A DNA stretch of 64,000 nucleotides from Amycolatopsis sulphurea (GCF_002564045.1 NZ_PDJK01000002.1:1798001-1862000), one strand, 5' to 3'; numbered from the stretch's first letter, positions 16,860-26,600 are shown. Notes: generated from the sequence alone by a model not told the origin. Translations and numbers: made by a program.

Positions 16860-18473
16860 TCAGGCCCCCGGCCGCGCGGCCCCGAGCAGGGTGCTCAGCC
16901 GCACGTCCGGGGTCACCACGTCCGGATCGGTCCGCACATCGAGCACACACGGGCGCTGCCGCACCAGCGCGCTGGCCACGATCGGCTCAAGCTGATCCCG
17001 ATCGTCCACGGTGTACCCGGCCGCGCCCAGTCCGCGCGCCCACGAAGCGAAGTCGACGATAGGGACGGTCACACCGGACAGCCGGCCGTGCGTCCGAGCC
17101 TGGTGCACGGCCAGCGCACCGTGCAGACCGTTCTGGAAAACGACCACCATCACCGGCGCGCGGTAGCGTACGGCGGTTTCAAGCTCCTGGCCGGTCATCA
17201 AGGTGCCCACGTCGCCGACCATCGCGACGACAGTGCGACGCGGCTCAGCCAGCTTCGCGGCCACCGCTGCCGGGACTGCGTACCCCATCGCCGCGCTACT
17301 CGGCCCTAGCTGGCTGCGCGGCTGAGTGAAGCACCAGTACCGGTGCATGAACTGCGCGAAGTTCCCGGCGTCGCTGGTGACGATGGTGTCTTCCGGCGCC
17401 AGCTTCCGCAGCACCCGGACCACGTCAGCCGGGTGTACGCGCGACTCGCCGCTTGTGTCGGGCGGCGTCATGAACGTGTGCACAGCAGCGTTGGCAGCCG
17501 ACGCTCGTCGCGTACGCGGCGAAGCAAGTGACCGTAGCTCGCGAAGGAACGGCTCGACCTCCGAGTCGACCCGGAACGTCAGGCCGCGCCGGCTCTGCTC
17601 TTCGAGCCCGGTACCGACGAGCACGAGCGTCTGTTGCGCTGTGGGGTAGCGATAGCCCTGCGTGGTCACTTCGTCGAGGTGTGTACCGAGCGCGAGCACC
17701 AGGTCCGCACGCTCCAGCGCGTCGAGCTGTCGCGCAGGGATCCCGAGCCCGAGGTGCCCGGCGTAGCGCTCGTGGTTCTCCGGGAACGCGTCCTGCCGGC
17801 GAAACGCGTTGTACACCGGCAGGGAGAGCTCGTCTGCGACAGCGATCAGCTCTTCACGCGCCGACTGCGCGCGCCCGCCGACGATCACTACGGGGTAGCG
17901 CGCCTCGTCCACCAGCGCCGCCACGGCTTCCGCCGAACGGCCCAGCGTGCCGCAGACAGGCGGGCGCAAGGTGGCCGCCGGTTTGGCCGAGTCGTACGGG
18001 ACGCCCCACGCATCACTCGGCACGCCGAGGACTACCGGGCCAGGCCGCCGTTCGCGACACCGGGCCAGCCCCTCGGCGAGCAGGTGCGGCACCTCGTCGG
18101 GTTCGCCGGCCCGAGCGCACCACTTCGAGATCGGCTCGAACATGCCGGTCAGGTCGCTCACCGGGACCTCGCCGGGGACCACCTGGCCGAGCGGGGGCGT
18201 CTCCAGCAGCGCCACCATCGGCGTCTGATCCTGGTACGCGGTCTGCACGCCGAGGACCACCCCGGCCGCACTCGGCCCGCGGCTGGCGAGCAGCACGGCG
18301 GGGTGGCCGGTGAGCTTGCCCTCCGCCTCGGCCATGAACGCGGCACCCGAATCGTGCCTGGCGGAGACGGGCGTGACCGCGCGTTCGCGGCGGAGCGCGT
18401 CGAGCAGTTCCAGGAACGACTCACCGACGACCGAGTACACCCGGCGGACCCCGGCCGCGATCAGGATGCGCAC
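16860..18473 (-). CDS. ThDP-dependent enzyme, acetolactate-synthase-like
   Basis: 537 residues with the three-domain layout of acetohydroxyacid synthase-type ThDP enzymes: N-terminal pyrimidine-binding (VYSVVGESFLELLDAL, SARHDSGAAFMAEAEG), central (YPVVIVGGRAQSA) and C-terminal pyrophosphate-binding (AMVGDVGTLMTGQE to VVVFQNG). The residue normally Glu in RHEQGAA is Asp here (RHDSGAA), so the catalytic proton relay may be altered. The GTG start lacks a ribosome binding site, and readable protein-like sequence extends 13 codons further (VGTTVAQTA) to an ATT at 18512. The true N-terminus is therefore uncertain. It is divergent from the transhydrogenase gene. The substrate is unknown. Confidence 0.82.
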   Translation of the reverse strand: MRILIAAGVRRVYSVVGESFLELLDALRRERAVTPVSARHDSGAAFMAEAEGKLTGHPAVLLASRGPSAAGVVLGVQTAYQDQTPMVALLETPPLGQVVPGEVPVSDLTGMFEPISKWCARAGEPDEVPHLLAEGLARCRERRPGPVVLGVPSDAWGVPYDSAKPAATLRPPVCGTLGRSAEAVAALVDEARYPVVIVGGRAQSAREELIAVADELSLPVYNAFRRQDAFPENHERYAGHLGLGIPARQLDALERADLVLALGTHLDEVTTQGYRYPTAQQTLVLVGTGLEEQSRRGLTFRVDSEVEPFLRELRSLASPRTRRASAANAAVHTFMTPPDTSGESRVHPADVVRVLRKLAPEDTIVTSDAGNFAQFMHRYWCFTQPRSQLGPSSAAMGYAVPAAVAAKLAEPRRTVVAMVGDVGTLMTGQELETAVRYRAPVMVVVFQNGLHGALAVHQARTHGRLSGVTVPIVDFASWARGLGAAGYTVDDRDQLEPIVASALVRQRPCVLDVRTDPDVVTPDVRLSTLLGAARPGA

Positions 18474-18626
18474 GGCCGTTTGCGCGACGGTGGTGCCTAC
18501 TTGGTATCTAATGAGGAGAGCTTAAGGCGGCACCGTTCACCGCCGTCAAGCGATCTTGAAAAACTGGCTGCCAGGTTGAGACAAATGTCTGCTTTGCCCG
18601 TTCGTCGCGGAAGCGAGGTCGTCACC

Positions 18627-19904
18627 GTGTCACCCGAACATGAAACGATCTTCACATATGGCGCCCCCGCGCTCAAGTACGGCACCGGCGCGAGCGAGGA
18701 GATCGGGTACGACCTGACCCAGTACGGCGCGCGCCGGGTGCTCGTGGTCACCGACCCGGTCGTGGCCGCCACCGGCTGGCCGGAGCGGATCGCCGAGGGC
18801 ATCCGCGGCTACGGCATCGTCACCGAGACGTTCGACGGGGTGCATGTGGAACCCACGGACATCAGCATGCGGAAAGCGGTGGATTTCGCCCGCAGATCCG
18901 GTCCGTACGACGCCTTCGTGGCCGTCGGCGGCGGGTCCAGCATCGACACCGCGAAGGCCGCCAACCTGCTGACCAGCAACGACGGCGAGCTGATGGACTA
19001 CGTCAACGCACCGGTCGGCGGCGGCCGGGCGCCGGCGAACCCGCTCAAACCGCTGGTCGCCGTGCCGACCACGACCGGGACCGGTTCCGAGAGCACCGCG
19101 GTGTGCGTGCTGGACGTCTTGTCCCTGCGGGTGAAGAGCGGGATCAGCCACCTGCGGTTGCGCCCGTCGCTGGCCGTGGTCGATCCACGGCTCACGATCA
19201 GCCAGCCCGCCGGGGTCACCGCGGCGAGCGGGATGGACATTCTGTGCCATGCCGCGGAGAGCTACACCGCGAAGCCCTACACCGAGTTCGAGCGGAAACG
19301 TCCGGAGCAGCGCGTGCCCTACTGCGGCTCGAACCCGCTGGCGGACATGTTCGCGGAGAAGTCGCTGCAGCTGCTGTCCTGGGCGCTGCCCGCCGCCGCG
19401 CGCGACGGCGAGAACCTGGCCGCACGGGAGGCGATGGCGCTGGCCGCGACGTTCGCCGGGCTCGGTTTCGGCAACGCCGGGGTCCACATTCCGCACGCCA
19501 ACGCGTACCCGATCGCCGGGCAGGTGCGGGATTTCCATCCTGCGGGCTATCCGGGCGAGGAGGCGATGGTGCCGCACGGCATGGCCGTCGCCCTCACCGC
19601 GCCCGCCGCGTTCCGGTTCACCTTCCCCGCGTCGCCGGACCGGCACCTGCGGGTGGCCCGGCTGCTCGCGCCGGACTTCGAATGGCCCGGCGACCTCGCC
19701 GACCACCTGCCCGCCGTGCTGACCACCCTGATGCGCGAGACCGGCCTACCGTCCGGCCTCGGTGCCGTCGGCTACACGGAGTCCGATGTGGACTCTCTGG
19801 TGGCGGGCTCGCGCAAGCAGCAACGGCTGCTGGCGACCGCGCCGCGCAGTCCGTCCGAAGAGGACTTGGCGGACATCCTGCGGGCCTCGGTGAGCCTGTG
19901 GTGA
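18627..19904 (+). CDS. Iron-containing alcohol dehydrogenase, hydroxyacid-oxoacid transhydrogenase type
   Basis: 425 residues from the GTG at 18627 (GGAAGCGAGG upstream); an ATG at 18585 would add 14 residues. It has the group III Fe-ADH fold: GGGSSIDTAKAANLL for NAD, PTTTGTGSEST, and metal ligands in GVTAASGMDILCHAAE and VHIPHANAYPIAG with VPHGMAVAL. The insert EQRVPYCGSNPLADMFAEKS is characteristic of the ADHFE1/HOT subgroup, which couples oxidation of 4-hydroxybutyrate or similar hydroxyacids to reduction of 2-oxoglutarate. The thioesterase gene follows with a GTGA overlap, so the two are translationally coupled and may share a short-chain hydroxyacyl pathway. Confidence 0.87.
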   Translation: MSPEHETIFTYGAPALKYGTGASEEIGYDLTQYGARRVLVVTDPVVAATGWPERIAEGIRGYGIVTETFDGVHVEPTDISMRKAVDFARRSGPYDAFVAVGGGSSIDTAKAANLLTSNDGELMDYVNAPVGGGRAPANPLKPLVAVPTTTGTGSESTAVCVLDVLSLRVKSGISHLRLRPSLAVVDPRLTISQPAGVTAASGMDILCHAAESYTAKPYTEFERKRPEQRVPYCGSNPLADMFAEKSLQLLSWALPAAARDGENLAAREAMALAATFAGLGFGNAGVHIPHANAYPIAGQVRDFHPAGYPGEEAMVPHGMAVALTAPAAFRFTFPASPDRHLRVARLLAPDFEWPGDLADHLPAVLTTLMRETGLPSGLGAVGYTESDVDSLVAGSRKQQRLLATAPRSPSEEDLADILRASVSLW

Positions 19905-20305
19905 ACTATCCGCACTGGCAGACGGTTCCGTTGCGCTGGAAGGACAACGACGTCTACGGGCACGTGAACAACGTGGTGCACTACTCGCTGATGGACACCG
20001 TGATCAACACCTGGCTGATCGAACGCGGCGGGCTGGACATCGAGAGCGGGCCGGTGATCGGGCTGTGCGTGGAATCGCGCTGTGCCTACCACGCGTCGGT
20101 GTCGTTTCCGGACTCGTTGCGGATCGGGCTGCGGGTGGCGCACCTCGGCCGGTCGAGCGTGCGGTACGAGGTCGGGATGTACTCGGCGGCCGAGGTCTTG
20201 GTCGCCGAGGGGCACTTCGTGCACGTGTTCGTCGACCGCGAGCACCGGCGGCCGGTACCGGTCGCCGGAAAGCTGCGCGAATCGCTGACCGAGCTACTCA
20301 CCTGA
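19901..20305 (+). CDS. Hotdog acyl-CoA thioesterase (4HBT/YbgC type)
   Basis: 134 residues. The GTG at 19901 overlaps the stop of the transhydrogenase gene. The motif LRWKDNDVYGHVNNVVHYSL is the classic active-site segment of 4-hydroxybenzoyl-CoA thioesterase-like enzymes, with the catalytic Asp in DNDVYGHVNN. It is a cytoplasmic, homo-oligomeric single hotdog domain. Coupling to the upstream dehydrogenase suggests hydrolysis of a hydroxyacyl-CoA or related ester. The palindromic repeat at 20316 lies directly downstream. Confidence 0.9.
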   Translation: MNYPHWQTVPLRWKDNDVYGHVNNVVHYSLMDTVINTWLIERGGLDIESGPVIGLCVESRCAYHASVSFPDSLRIGLRVAHLGRSSVRYEVGMYSAAEVLVAEGHFVHVFVDREHRRPVPVAGKLRESLTELLT

Positions 20306-20315
20306 GCCTACCCGG

Positions 20316-20366
20316 CTGTGAAGGGGCCCTTCACGGACTCTGAGTCCGTGAAGGGCCCCTTCACAG
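20316..20366. repeat. Perfect 51-bp palindromic repeat, copy 1
   Basis: A 25-bp arm (CTGTGAAGGGGCCC followed by TTCACGGACTC) and its exact reverse complement, separated by one T. Each arm itself contains the smaller palindrome GTGAAGGGGCCCTTCAC, so the element is a palindrome of palindromes. It begins 10 nt after the thioesterase stop codon and may act as its terminator. Confidence 0.95.
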
Positions 20367-20390
20367 CTTCTCGTCCGGGTGAGGAGGCGG

Positions 20391-20640
20391 TCAGGCGGCG
20401 ACGAAAGTGGTGGAGTGCCAGCCGGTCGCGCCGTCGGGGACGGTGCCCGCGCGGTCGGCGGTCTGGGTGTAGCCGGTCTTGTCGGTGGCCCGGCAGAAGA
20501 CCTGATGGGTACCGGGTTTCAGGGAGATCTGCGTCCACCACATCCGCCAAGTGTCCACATTGACCTCGGTGGACAGCGTGGCCGGCTGCCAGGGGCCGTG
20601 GTCCACGCTGATCTCGACCCGCTCGATCCCCTCCGGGTTA
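20391..20640 (-). pseudogene. C-terminal remnant of a sulfite-oxidase-type molybdoenzyme
   Basis: The readable protein segment is ERVEISVDHGPWQPATL, VDTWRMWWTQISLKPGTHQV, FCRATDKTGYTQT and a C-terminal GWHSTTFVAA. This is the Mo-cofactor oxidoreductase dimerisation domain (Ig-like) at the end of sulfite oxidase family proteins. Upstream of about 20640 the frame becomes Arg-rich and unlike protein, and the whole molybdopterin domain is missing. I infer a deletion remnant. The palindromic repeat lies 24 nt from its 3' end. Confidence 0.75.
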
Positions 20641-20894
20641 GAGGCAGATTTCGTCCGACGATCACCGAGGGCTCGCTGCAACAATCCGCTGCACCGCCGC
20701 TGCGTTCGCGACCGTCGGAGGTGTCGCGGCACTGACCACGAGTGCCGCAACCACCGGCGACAATCCATTGTGTACAGACTCGGGCGTGACCGCGACCAGC
20801 CAAGACCTCACCATGTCCGTACACTTCGAGGTCATCACTCAGGACTGACCTCGATGGCGGTGGCGGCCGACCTGCCTGCTGCCGCCACCGCGGA
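20641..20894. other. Short gap beside the molybdoenzyme remnant
   Basis: 254 nt. A plus-strand frame ending at 20848 reads AAAFATVGGVAALTTSAA, which is signal-peptide-like, but it has no start codon or ribosome binding site. No gene is supported. Confidence 0.3.
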
Positions 20895-21743
20895 TCACTC
20901 CTGGATCAGTTCCAGCTCCCGGAACATCTGCCGCGCCCAGGCCAGCGCGGAGGGCAGGTCGTCCCACTGCCGATCGGTCTCGGTCAGATACGGGAACACG
21001 TACGGATCGTGGATCTCCTCGGGCAGGTCACGCGCCTGGCAGGTATAGGGCGGGCCGCCGTAGTGGTCGGTCTGCATGGCCGCGGCGACCCTCTTCGGCT
21101 GGGCGTCCCAGACACCGAACCACAGCCGGCGCAGCATCGCCGGGTGGGCCACCGCGAAGATCAGCCGTCCCACGTCGAACGGCTCACCCGCGGCGATCAC
21201 CCTGGCCACCCCGGAGAACCGCTGTTCCATTTTGGACACGTGCAGGGTGCCGCAGAAGCCGGACCAGATCTCCACGCTGTGCCCGGCGTCGATGATCGCG
21301 GTGCACAGCGCGGCCAGCGCGAGACCCCGGTTGATGATCACGTAGTGCCCGATTGTGTTCGAGTACCCGCCCGGCACCAGGAAGGTGATCACCTTGCCCC
21401 GCCGGGAGATCTGCCGGGGAACGGCGTCCACCATGCACTCCGGGACGCCCGAGAGGTAAGCCCCGACGTCCACCTCGCTTCCGGTCACGTCCCAGGTCGG
21501 TTCCAGCAGGGTAACCGCGTGCGAAAGCCCGGCGCTCTCCCGCAGCTCCCCGACTGTGACGTCGGTTTCCTCCAGTGGCACCGACCAGCCGTCCATGGCC
21601 AGCTGTAAGGCCTCTTCCCAAGGCGCGCCGTGCCAGCCGTAATCGGCGCGCCTGCTCGACGCGTGCGAAGTGGTCGGTTCGAGCATCGCCGCGTCCAGGA
21701 ATTCGTTCCATGACCGCAAAGGCGGCAGTACGACGGGAAGCAT
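20895..21743 (-). CDS. VWA-like partner protein of the adjacent AAA ATPase (DUF7192-like)
   Basis: 282 residues from the ATG at 21743, only 3 nt after the stop of the AAA ATPase gene. The N-terminus (SWNEFLDAAMLEP, YGWHGAPWEEALQLAMDGW) is followed by a region resembling a divergent von Willebrand A fold: VITFLVPGGYSN, NRGLALAALCTAII, GHSVEIWSGFCG. A canonical MIDAS DxSxS is not visible. I recall this arrangement as DUF7192, but that is memory rather than a search. MoxR-type AAA proteins usually act with VWA partners as metal-insertion or protein-remodelling chaperones, so I infer such a pair. Phage genomes carry similar pairs. Confidence 0.55.
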   Translation of the reverse strand: MLPVVLPPLRSWNEFLDAAMLEPTTSHASSRRADYGWHGAPWEEALQLAMDGWSVPLEETDVTVGELRESAGLSHAVTLLEPTWDVTGSEVDVGAYLSGVPECMVDAVPRQISRRGKVITFLVPGGYSNTIGHYVIINRGLALAALCTAIIDAGHSVEIWSGFCGTLHVSKMEQRFSGVARVIAAGEPFDVGRLIFAVAHPAMLRRLWFGVWDAQPKRVAAAMQTDHYGGPPYTCQARDLPEEIHDPYVFPYLTETDRQWDDLPSALAWARQMFRELELIQE

Positions 21744-21746
21744 GGT

Positions 21747-23429
21747 TCAGTCCGCTTCGAGCGCTTTGCGGTGCGCTTCGGACAGCCCGCGCACCACCCG
21801 CCATTGCAGCACTTGGTCCACAGTGGCCCCCGCCTCCAGCAGCTTGGCCCCGTCGATGCTGGCCCGCGGGGAGAACAGCAGCGGCAGCTTCTTGCGCTCC
21901 GCCAGTTCCCGCAGATCCCTTACCTCATCGAGGAGTTCCTGTACCTGCTCCGGATGCGACGGCGCGTGCCGCAGCGCGATCCGTTCCTCCAGGCCCTCGT
22001 CGATCGGCACGTCGATCACCACGAACCGGTCCAGGGTCGCGGAGTCCAGCGTCTGCCTGCCGACGTACTGCCGGTCGCCGCCGGTGCCGTAGGTGTTGCC
22101 GGTGGCGACCAGCCGGAAGTTCTCGTGCGCGTCGACCATTCGGTCGGCGAAGGCGCAAGTGCCCAGTGCGAGTGCCTGGTTCAGCTCGGCGAGCAGCCCG
22201 GGATGGCCGTTGTCCAGCTCGTCCAGCAGCATCACGCCGCCGTGTTCGAACGCCCGGCGGAACGGGGTGTCGTGGTAGTGGCCGTTGGCGTCGAAGTAGC
22301 CGAACACCTTGCTCATCGGCGTGGTCGGACCGAGCGAGAGTGCCTGGAAATCCAGGTCCAGTGCCACGGCGGCGTGCTTGGCCAGCATGGACTTGCCGGT
22401 ACCGGCGGGGCCGACCAGCAGCACGTGGCACCGGGCGTGCAGGGCCACCAGCACTTCCGGCAGCACCGCATGCGTGTCCGCGCCGAGTTCGACCTTCTTG
22501 CCCTGCGGAAGCACGACGGTGACCACGTTCGGCGCCAGCTCCGAGAACGCCTTCTCGGCTTCCTCCCGAACGGCGCTGCGCAACGACTTCAGCGTTTCCT
22601 CGGACGCCTTCTCCACCATGTCCGGCACGGCGGCCAGGGTCGCCGTGCGGGCGGAATCGGTTACTTTGGCGACGAGCTGGTCGTGCAACACCCGCGGGTC
22701 CGGCGCCGCGTCGGCCACCGCATTGCGGGCCAGCTCCGGTAGCGCCTCGCCTGCTGCCTTCATCGTCTGGTCGACCAGCGTGTCGCGAGCCTGCTCCGCT
22801 GCCTGGCGGACCGCCTCGGGCGCTACCTCGCCGACCGCCGAACGCACGTTGTCCAGCAGCGCGGCGGTTCCCTCGCGCACCAGCTCGTCGCCCACTTCGG
22901 CCCGGTCCGGAGCAGCTTTGTCGACTGCGGCACGAGCCAGCGTCGCGATCGTTTCCGCGGAGTGCTGCTCCAGCGAACCGGCCACCTCGGCGCGGACCTG
23001 GTCGACGGCCTGGCGCACCACATCCGCCAGCGCATCGACCGCCAGTGCCCGCATTTCGGCGGACACCTGCGTGACGAGTTCCGTCCGCAGCTTCTCCTTG
23101 TCCGGTGTCGCTTCGCGCACGGCGGACGCGGCCAGCTCGGGCAGAACCTCGGCGGAGGCACGCTGCACCAGGTCCGGCAGGCCGGCTTCGAGCTGGTGCC
23201 ACGCCGCGCTTTCCAGGCTGCGCTGCATTTCGGCGCGGTCCGGAGTGGTGTTGGAGATGGCTAGCGCGGCCAGGTTGGGCAAGAGGGCCTGCGCGTGCTG
23301 GTAGATGGTCTCCGGCAGCCTTGCCCGGATCTCGCATTCAGCCATCCAGAGGAGGTTGCTCTGGGTGAAAACGCCCCGTGCGACCTCCTCGGCGATCGAG
23401 GTGAACTCCGCCTTCGTGCTGTCCCGCAC
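21747..23429 (-). CDS. AAA+ ATPase of MoxR/CbbQ type with a long helical repeat N-terminus
   Basis: 560 residues from a GTG with GGAGGGG upstream. Residues 320-560 are the AAA+ module: Walker A VGPAGTGKSMLAKH (339-352), Walker B GGVMLLDELDNG, sensor LVATGNTYGTGG and arginine-finger region DSATLDRFV. Residues 1-310 are predicted helical, with degenerate repeats each carrying (T/A)xPDxxxxxxEL: near 62 (TTPDRAEMQRSLES), 108 (ATPDKEKLRTELV), 173 (AAPDRAEVGDELV) and 242 (AAPDPRVLHDQLV). The AAA part fits MoxR/CbbQ remodelling ATPases. The long N-terminus is unusual for them and could be a multimerisation or target-binding scaffold. It is co-transcribed with the VWA-like gene. Confidence 0.85.
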   Translation of the reverse strand: MRDSTKAEFTSIAEEVARGVFTQSNLLWMAECEIRARLPETIYQHAQALLPNLAALAISNTTPDRAEMQRSLESAAWHQLEAGLPDLVQRASAEVLPELAASAVREATPDKEKLRTELVTQVSAEMRALAVDALADVVRQAVDQVRAEVAGSLEQHSAETIATLARAAVDKAAPDRAEVGDELVREGTAALLDNVRSAVGEVAPEAVRQAAEQARDTLVDQTMKAAGEALPELARNAVADAAPDPRVLHDQLVAKVTDSARTATLAAVPDMVEKASEETLKSLRSAVREEAEKAFSELAPNVVTVVLPQGKKVELGADTHAVLPEVLVALHARCHVLLVGPAGTGKSMLAKHAAVALDLDFQALSLGPTTPMSKVFGYFDANGHYHDTPFRRAFEHGGVMLLDELDNGHPGLLAELNQALALGTCAFADRMVDAHENFRLVATGNTYGTGGDRQYVGRQTLDSATLDRFVVIDVPIDEGLEERIALRHAPSHPEQVQELLDEVRDLRELAERKKLPLLFSPRASIDGAKLLEAGATVDQVLQWRVVRGLSEAHRKALEAD

Positions 23430-23559
23430 GGCCCCTCCGCATGACGTGTGTGCTCGTCACGCCAACCTAGGATGCGCCGGGCGGTCTCGGCGGCAGGTCG
23501 GCACGTTGCTGCCACCGAGGCTGCCGCAACGGCCCGGGACCCGTAGGCGCCGAAGTGCG

Positions 23560-23606
23560 GTGAAGGGGCCCTTCACGGACTCTGATTCCGTGAAGGGCCC
23601 CTTCAC
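23560..23606. repeat. 47-bp palindromic repeat, copy 2
   Basis: GTGAAGGGGCCCTTCACGGA, CTCTGA, then TTCCGTGAAGGGCCCCTTCA. It has the same architecture as the copy at 20316, with one arm mismatch (GATTCC for GAGTCC). It lies 30 nt beyond the rhs stop codon on the minus strand, in the only space between rhs and the AAA gene. Confidence 0.95.
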
Positions 23607-23636
23607 AGCCTTCAAGAAGCGGCACGTCGCGGGCGC

Positions 23637-26600
23637 TCACTTCTTGGCGAGCGGTTTGGTGGTCGCGCCCGGCCGGTGGTTGAACTGGTCGAAGCTGTCG
23701 TGCGACCCGTCCGGGGCCTTCAGGTTCATGAACCGGTCGATCACCCCGTCCAGATCCTCCGGGCCGAACCGTTCCGGGTGCTGCCCGATCTGGTTGAACT
23801 CGCGGAACGAGCTGGACCAGTCCTCGAACTGCTGCGACTTGCCGCCGGGCCAGTCGAAGTCGGCGCTGTCGCGGATGTCGTTGAGCAGCGGCCGCTGTTG
23901 CTCCGGTGTCTCGAAGTGCCGGTATTCGCCCGAGAAACCCTTGCTGTTGGGGAACGCGTCGTAGATCGGCTTGGCGAACTCACCTTTCAGCGGCTTGCTG
24001 TAACCACCGGACTTGTCCAGCGCCTTCTCCGGGTTCATCGGCGGATCGGGATGGGGCTTGCCGGAGGGGGTGTACGTCCCGTCGACCCGCTTCTCGACAA
24101 CCGGGAAGTTCTTCACGATGGCCCCGAGTGAGCTGTTCGTGGTCCCTTCCCCGATGGGCAGGTTCTCCTTCTTGCTGTTGAGCTGTTTGAGCACCTCGGG
24201 ATATTTCTCGTTGTACATTTTGTCCCGCTCGGGATGCCCCGGCGGATAATGATGATTGACCCATTTCTGCAGGTTGTCGCGCATGGTCTGGAACGAGATG
24301 ATGTGCCGCCCGTCCCAGCGCTCCCCCGGCTTGCTCGCCCGCTCCGGGATCTTCCAGCCGTTCAGCGGGCCGTTCGGGTCCGCTTTCTGGTCGAGCAGGT
24401 GCTGGTTGGTCTCGTTGGTCCAGGGAACCCGTTCCCACGGGTCGTTCTTCGTCTTCTTCGAGTTCGGCTGCGTGGTGTCGTCCGGCGGGTCCTCGGCCTT
24501 CCGCTTGTTCGAATTGCCCGACGGAGTGTCGCTGCTGCCGCCTGAATTGGCGGCATTGTGCCGGCTTTGCGGGTCGGTGGCCGCGGCCTTGTTCTTCGCC
24601 TCCAGCTCTTTCCGCTCGCATTCGGTGAGCAGGCCGATCGCGTCGAATTCGGCGAACGGGTCGGCGACGTACGCGGTCGGGTTCGAGCCCGCATCCATGC
24701 CGAGCGGATCCTGGCTGAGATACCGCGCCGTGGCCGGGTCGTAGTAGCGGAAAACGTTGTAGTGCAAGCCGGATTCCAGGTCCGCGTACTGGCCGGGGAA
24801 ACGCAGCGGGGTGCCCGACGGCGACGGAACCGGCCGCACCCGGCCCCACAACGTCCGGGCGCCGCGCCAGGCCACCCGGCCTGCCTCGTTCACCAGCTCG
24901 GTCGGCGTGCCGACGCCGTCGGTGACGAAGGTGAAGAACCGGATGCCTAACGCGTCACGTTCCAGCTGGGCGACCGGTTCGCCGGTGCCGGGCCGCAGTT
25001 CCCAGGTGGTGGTGCGCCGGGCGCCGGTGGCATCGGCCTGCTCCTGCTCGACGAGTGTCGTGCCGTCCCAAGTGAAACGCACCCATTCGGCCACGGAACC
25101 GTCCGGCCGCAACCGTTCCTTCGCGATCCGCCTGCCGAGCGGGTCGTACCGGTAGCGCCATCGCCCGCCGTCCGGGGTGCGCAGGCCGGTCAGCCGTTCG
25201 CCGGTCCACTGGTATTCCCAGGTCCGCGGACCGCCGGGACCCGGTTCGTGGTGCCGGGTCCGCCGGGCGAGGCCGTCGTACTCGTCGGTGCCGCCTGTGG
25301 CGCCGGACCACTGGGTGAGGTTGCCCGCCAGGTCGTAGCCCAGCTGTTCCTGCCCGGCGGCGCCGGATACCGAAACGATGCGGCCGGCTGCGTCCCGCGC
25401 GTAGCCTGTGGTGCCGATCTGCTCGTCACGCACCCCGGCGAGACTGCCGTCGGCGGCGTAATCGAACGCTCGGCGCAGCACGCCACCGGCCGGGGTCGAC
25501 AGCGTCTGCCCGGCCAGCAGGCCACGCGGGCTGTAGGTCTGCTGCAGCACGCTCACCGCATCGGCTTCGCGGGAGAGCACGCGGCCATTCTCGTCGAGCC
25601 GGAAACGCACGGTGTGTCCGCCGGCTGCGAGGGCCACCGGGCGATCCTGGTCGTCGAAGGACCACTCACTGTCCACTCCGGACGGTGTCCGCCGTCGGAT
25701 GGTGGCCTGTTCCTCGTCGTAGGCGAAGGTGACCGAACGGCCGTCGATGGTCTCGCGCACGACCCGGCCCCGCTCGTCCCGCTCGAACTCCACCACCGAA
25801 TCCGCCGAGGCGACCCGCGTGACCTCGCCGACCGGGTCGTACTCGTAGGTCGTCGTCCCGTGCGGGGCCCGGACCTCGACGAGGTTGCCGAGCAGGTCGT
25901 ATCGGTTCTCGGTGACCCCGCCCGGCCCGATGACGCGCACCAGCTGACCTGCCGCGTCGTACTCGAAAGTCCAGGTCCGACCGCCGAAGTCGGTCTGCCC
26001 GCTCAGCCGCCCCGCGGCGTCGTAGCGCAGCGACCAGACCTGGCCCAGCGGATCGGTCACCGATACCAGCTGCAGCGCCCTGTCGTAGCCGTACTGCGTG
26101 CGCGCGCCCGCCGGGTCGGTGACCGCGATGAGCTTGTCGAACGGGCCGTATTCCCGGCGGGTCAGCCTGCCGAGTTCGTCGATGTGCTCAAGTTCGTTGC
26201 CTTCGCCGTCGTAATGCCACACCTCGCGCTCGCCCCGCGCGCCGGTGCGGGCCGAGGGCAGGCCCTCGACCGTCCAGCCGAGCAGGACCCGGCCACCGGC
26301 CTCGCGCACCGAACGCGGCCTGCCGAACTGGTCGCGTTCGGCAGGCTCGGGCAGCACCTCGGCGACGGCCGGGGGCAGCGCCGCGCTCGCCGCACCGACC
26401 TGCGTGGTCACCGGGTCGGGGGCGGCGCCGGACTGATAATCCCGACGCCACAGGCGATCCTCGATCCGCATGGCAACCGCGGTCAGCTCGCCTTGCTCGT
26501 GGGTGAGCGTGACCACGCTGCCGTCCGGGCGGATGACGTGACGCAGAGTGCCTTCGGAGGCGTAGTCATAGGTGGTGCACCGGCCGAGCGGATCGACCCG

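Noticed and set aside
20640..20848. Small secreted protein on the plus strand ending at 20848
   Set aside because: It has a signal-like stretch and a plausible C-terminus, but no start codon with a ribosome binding site was found in frame.
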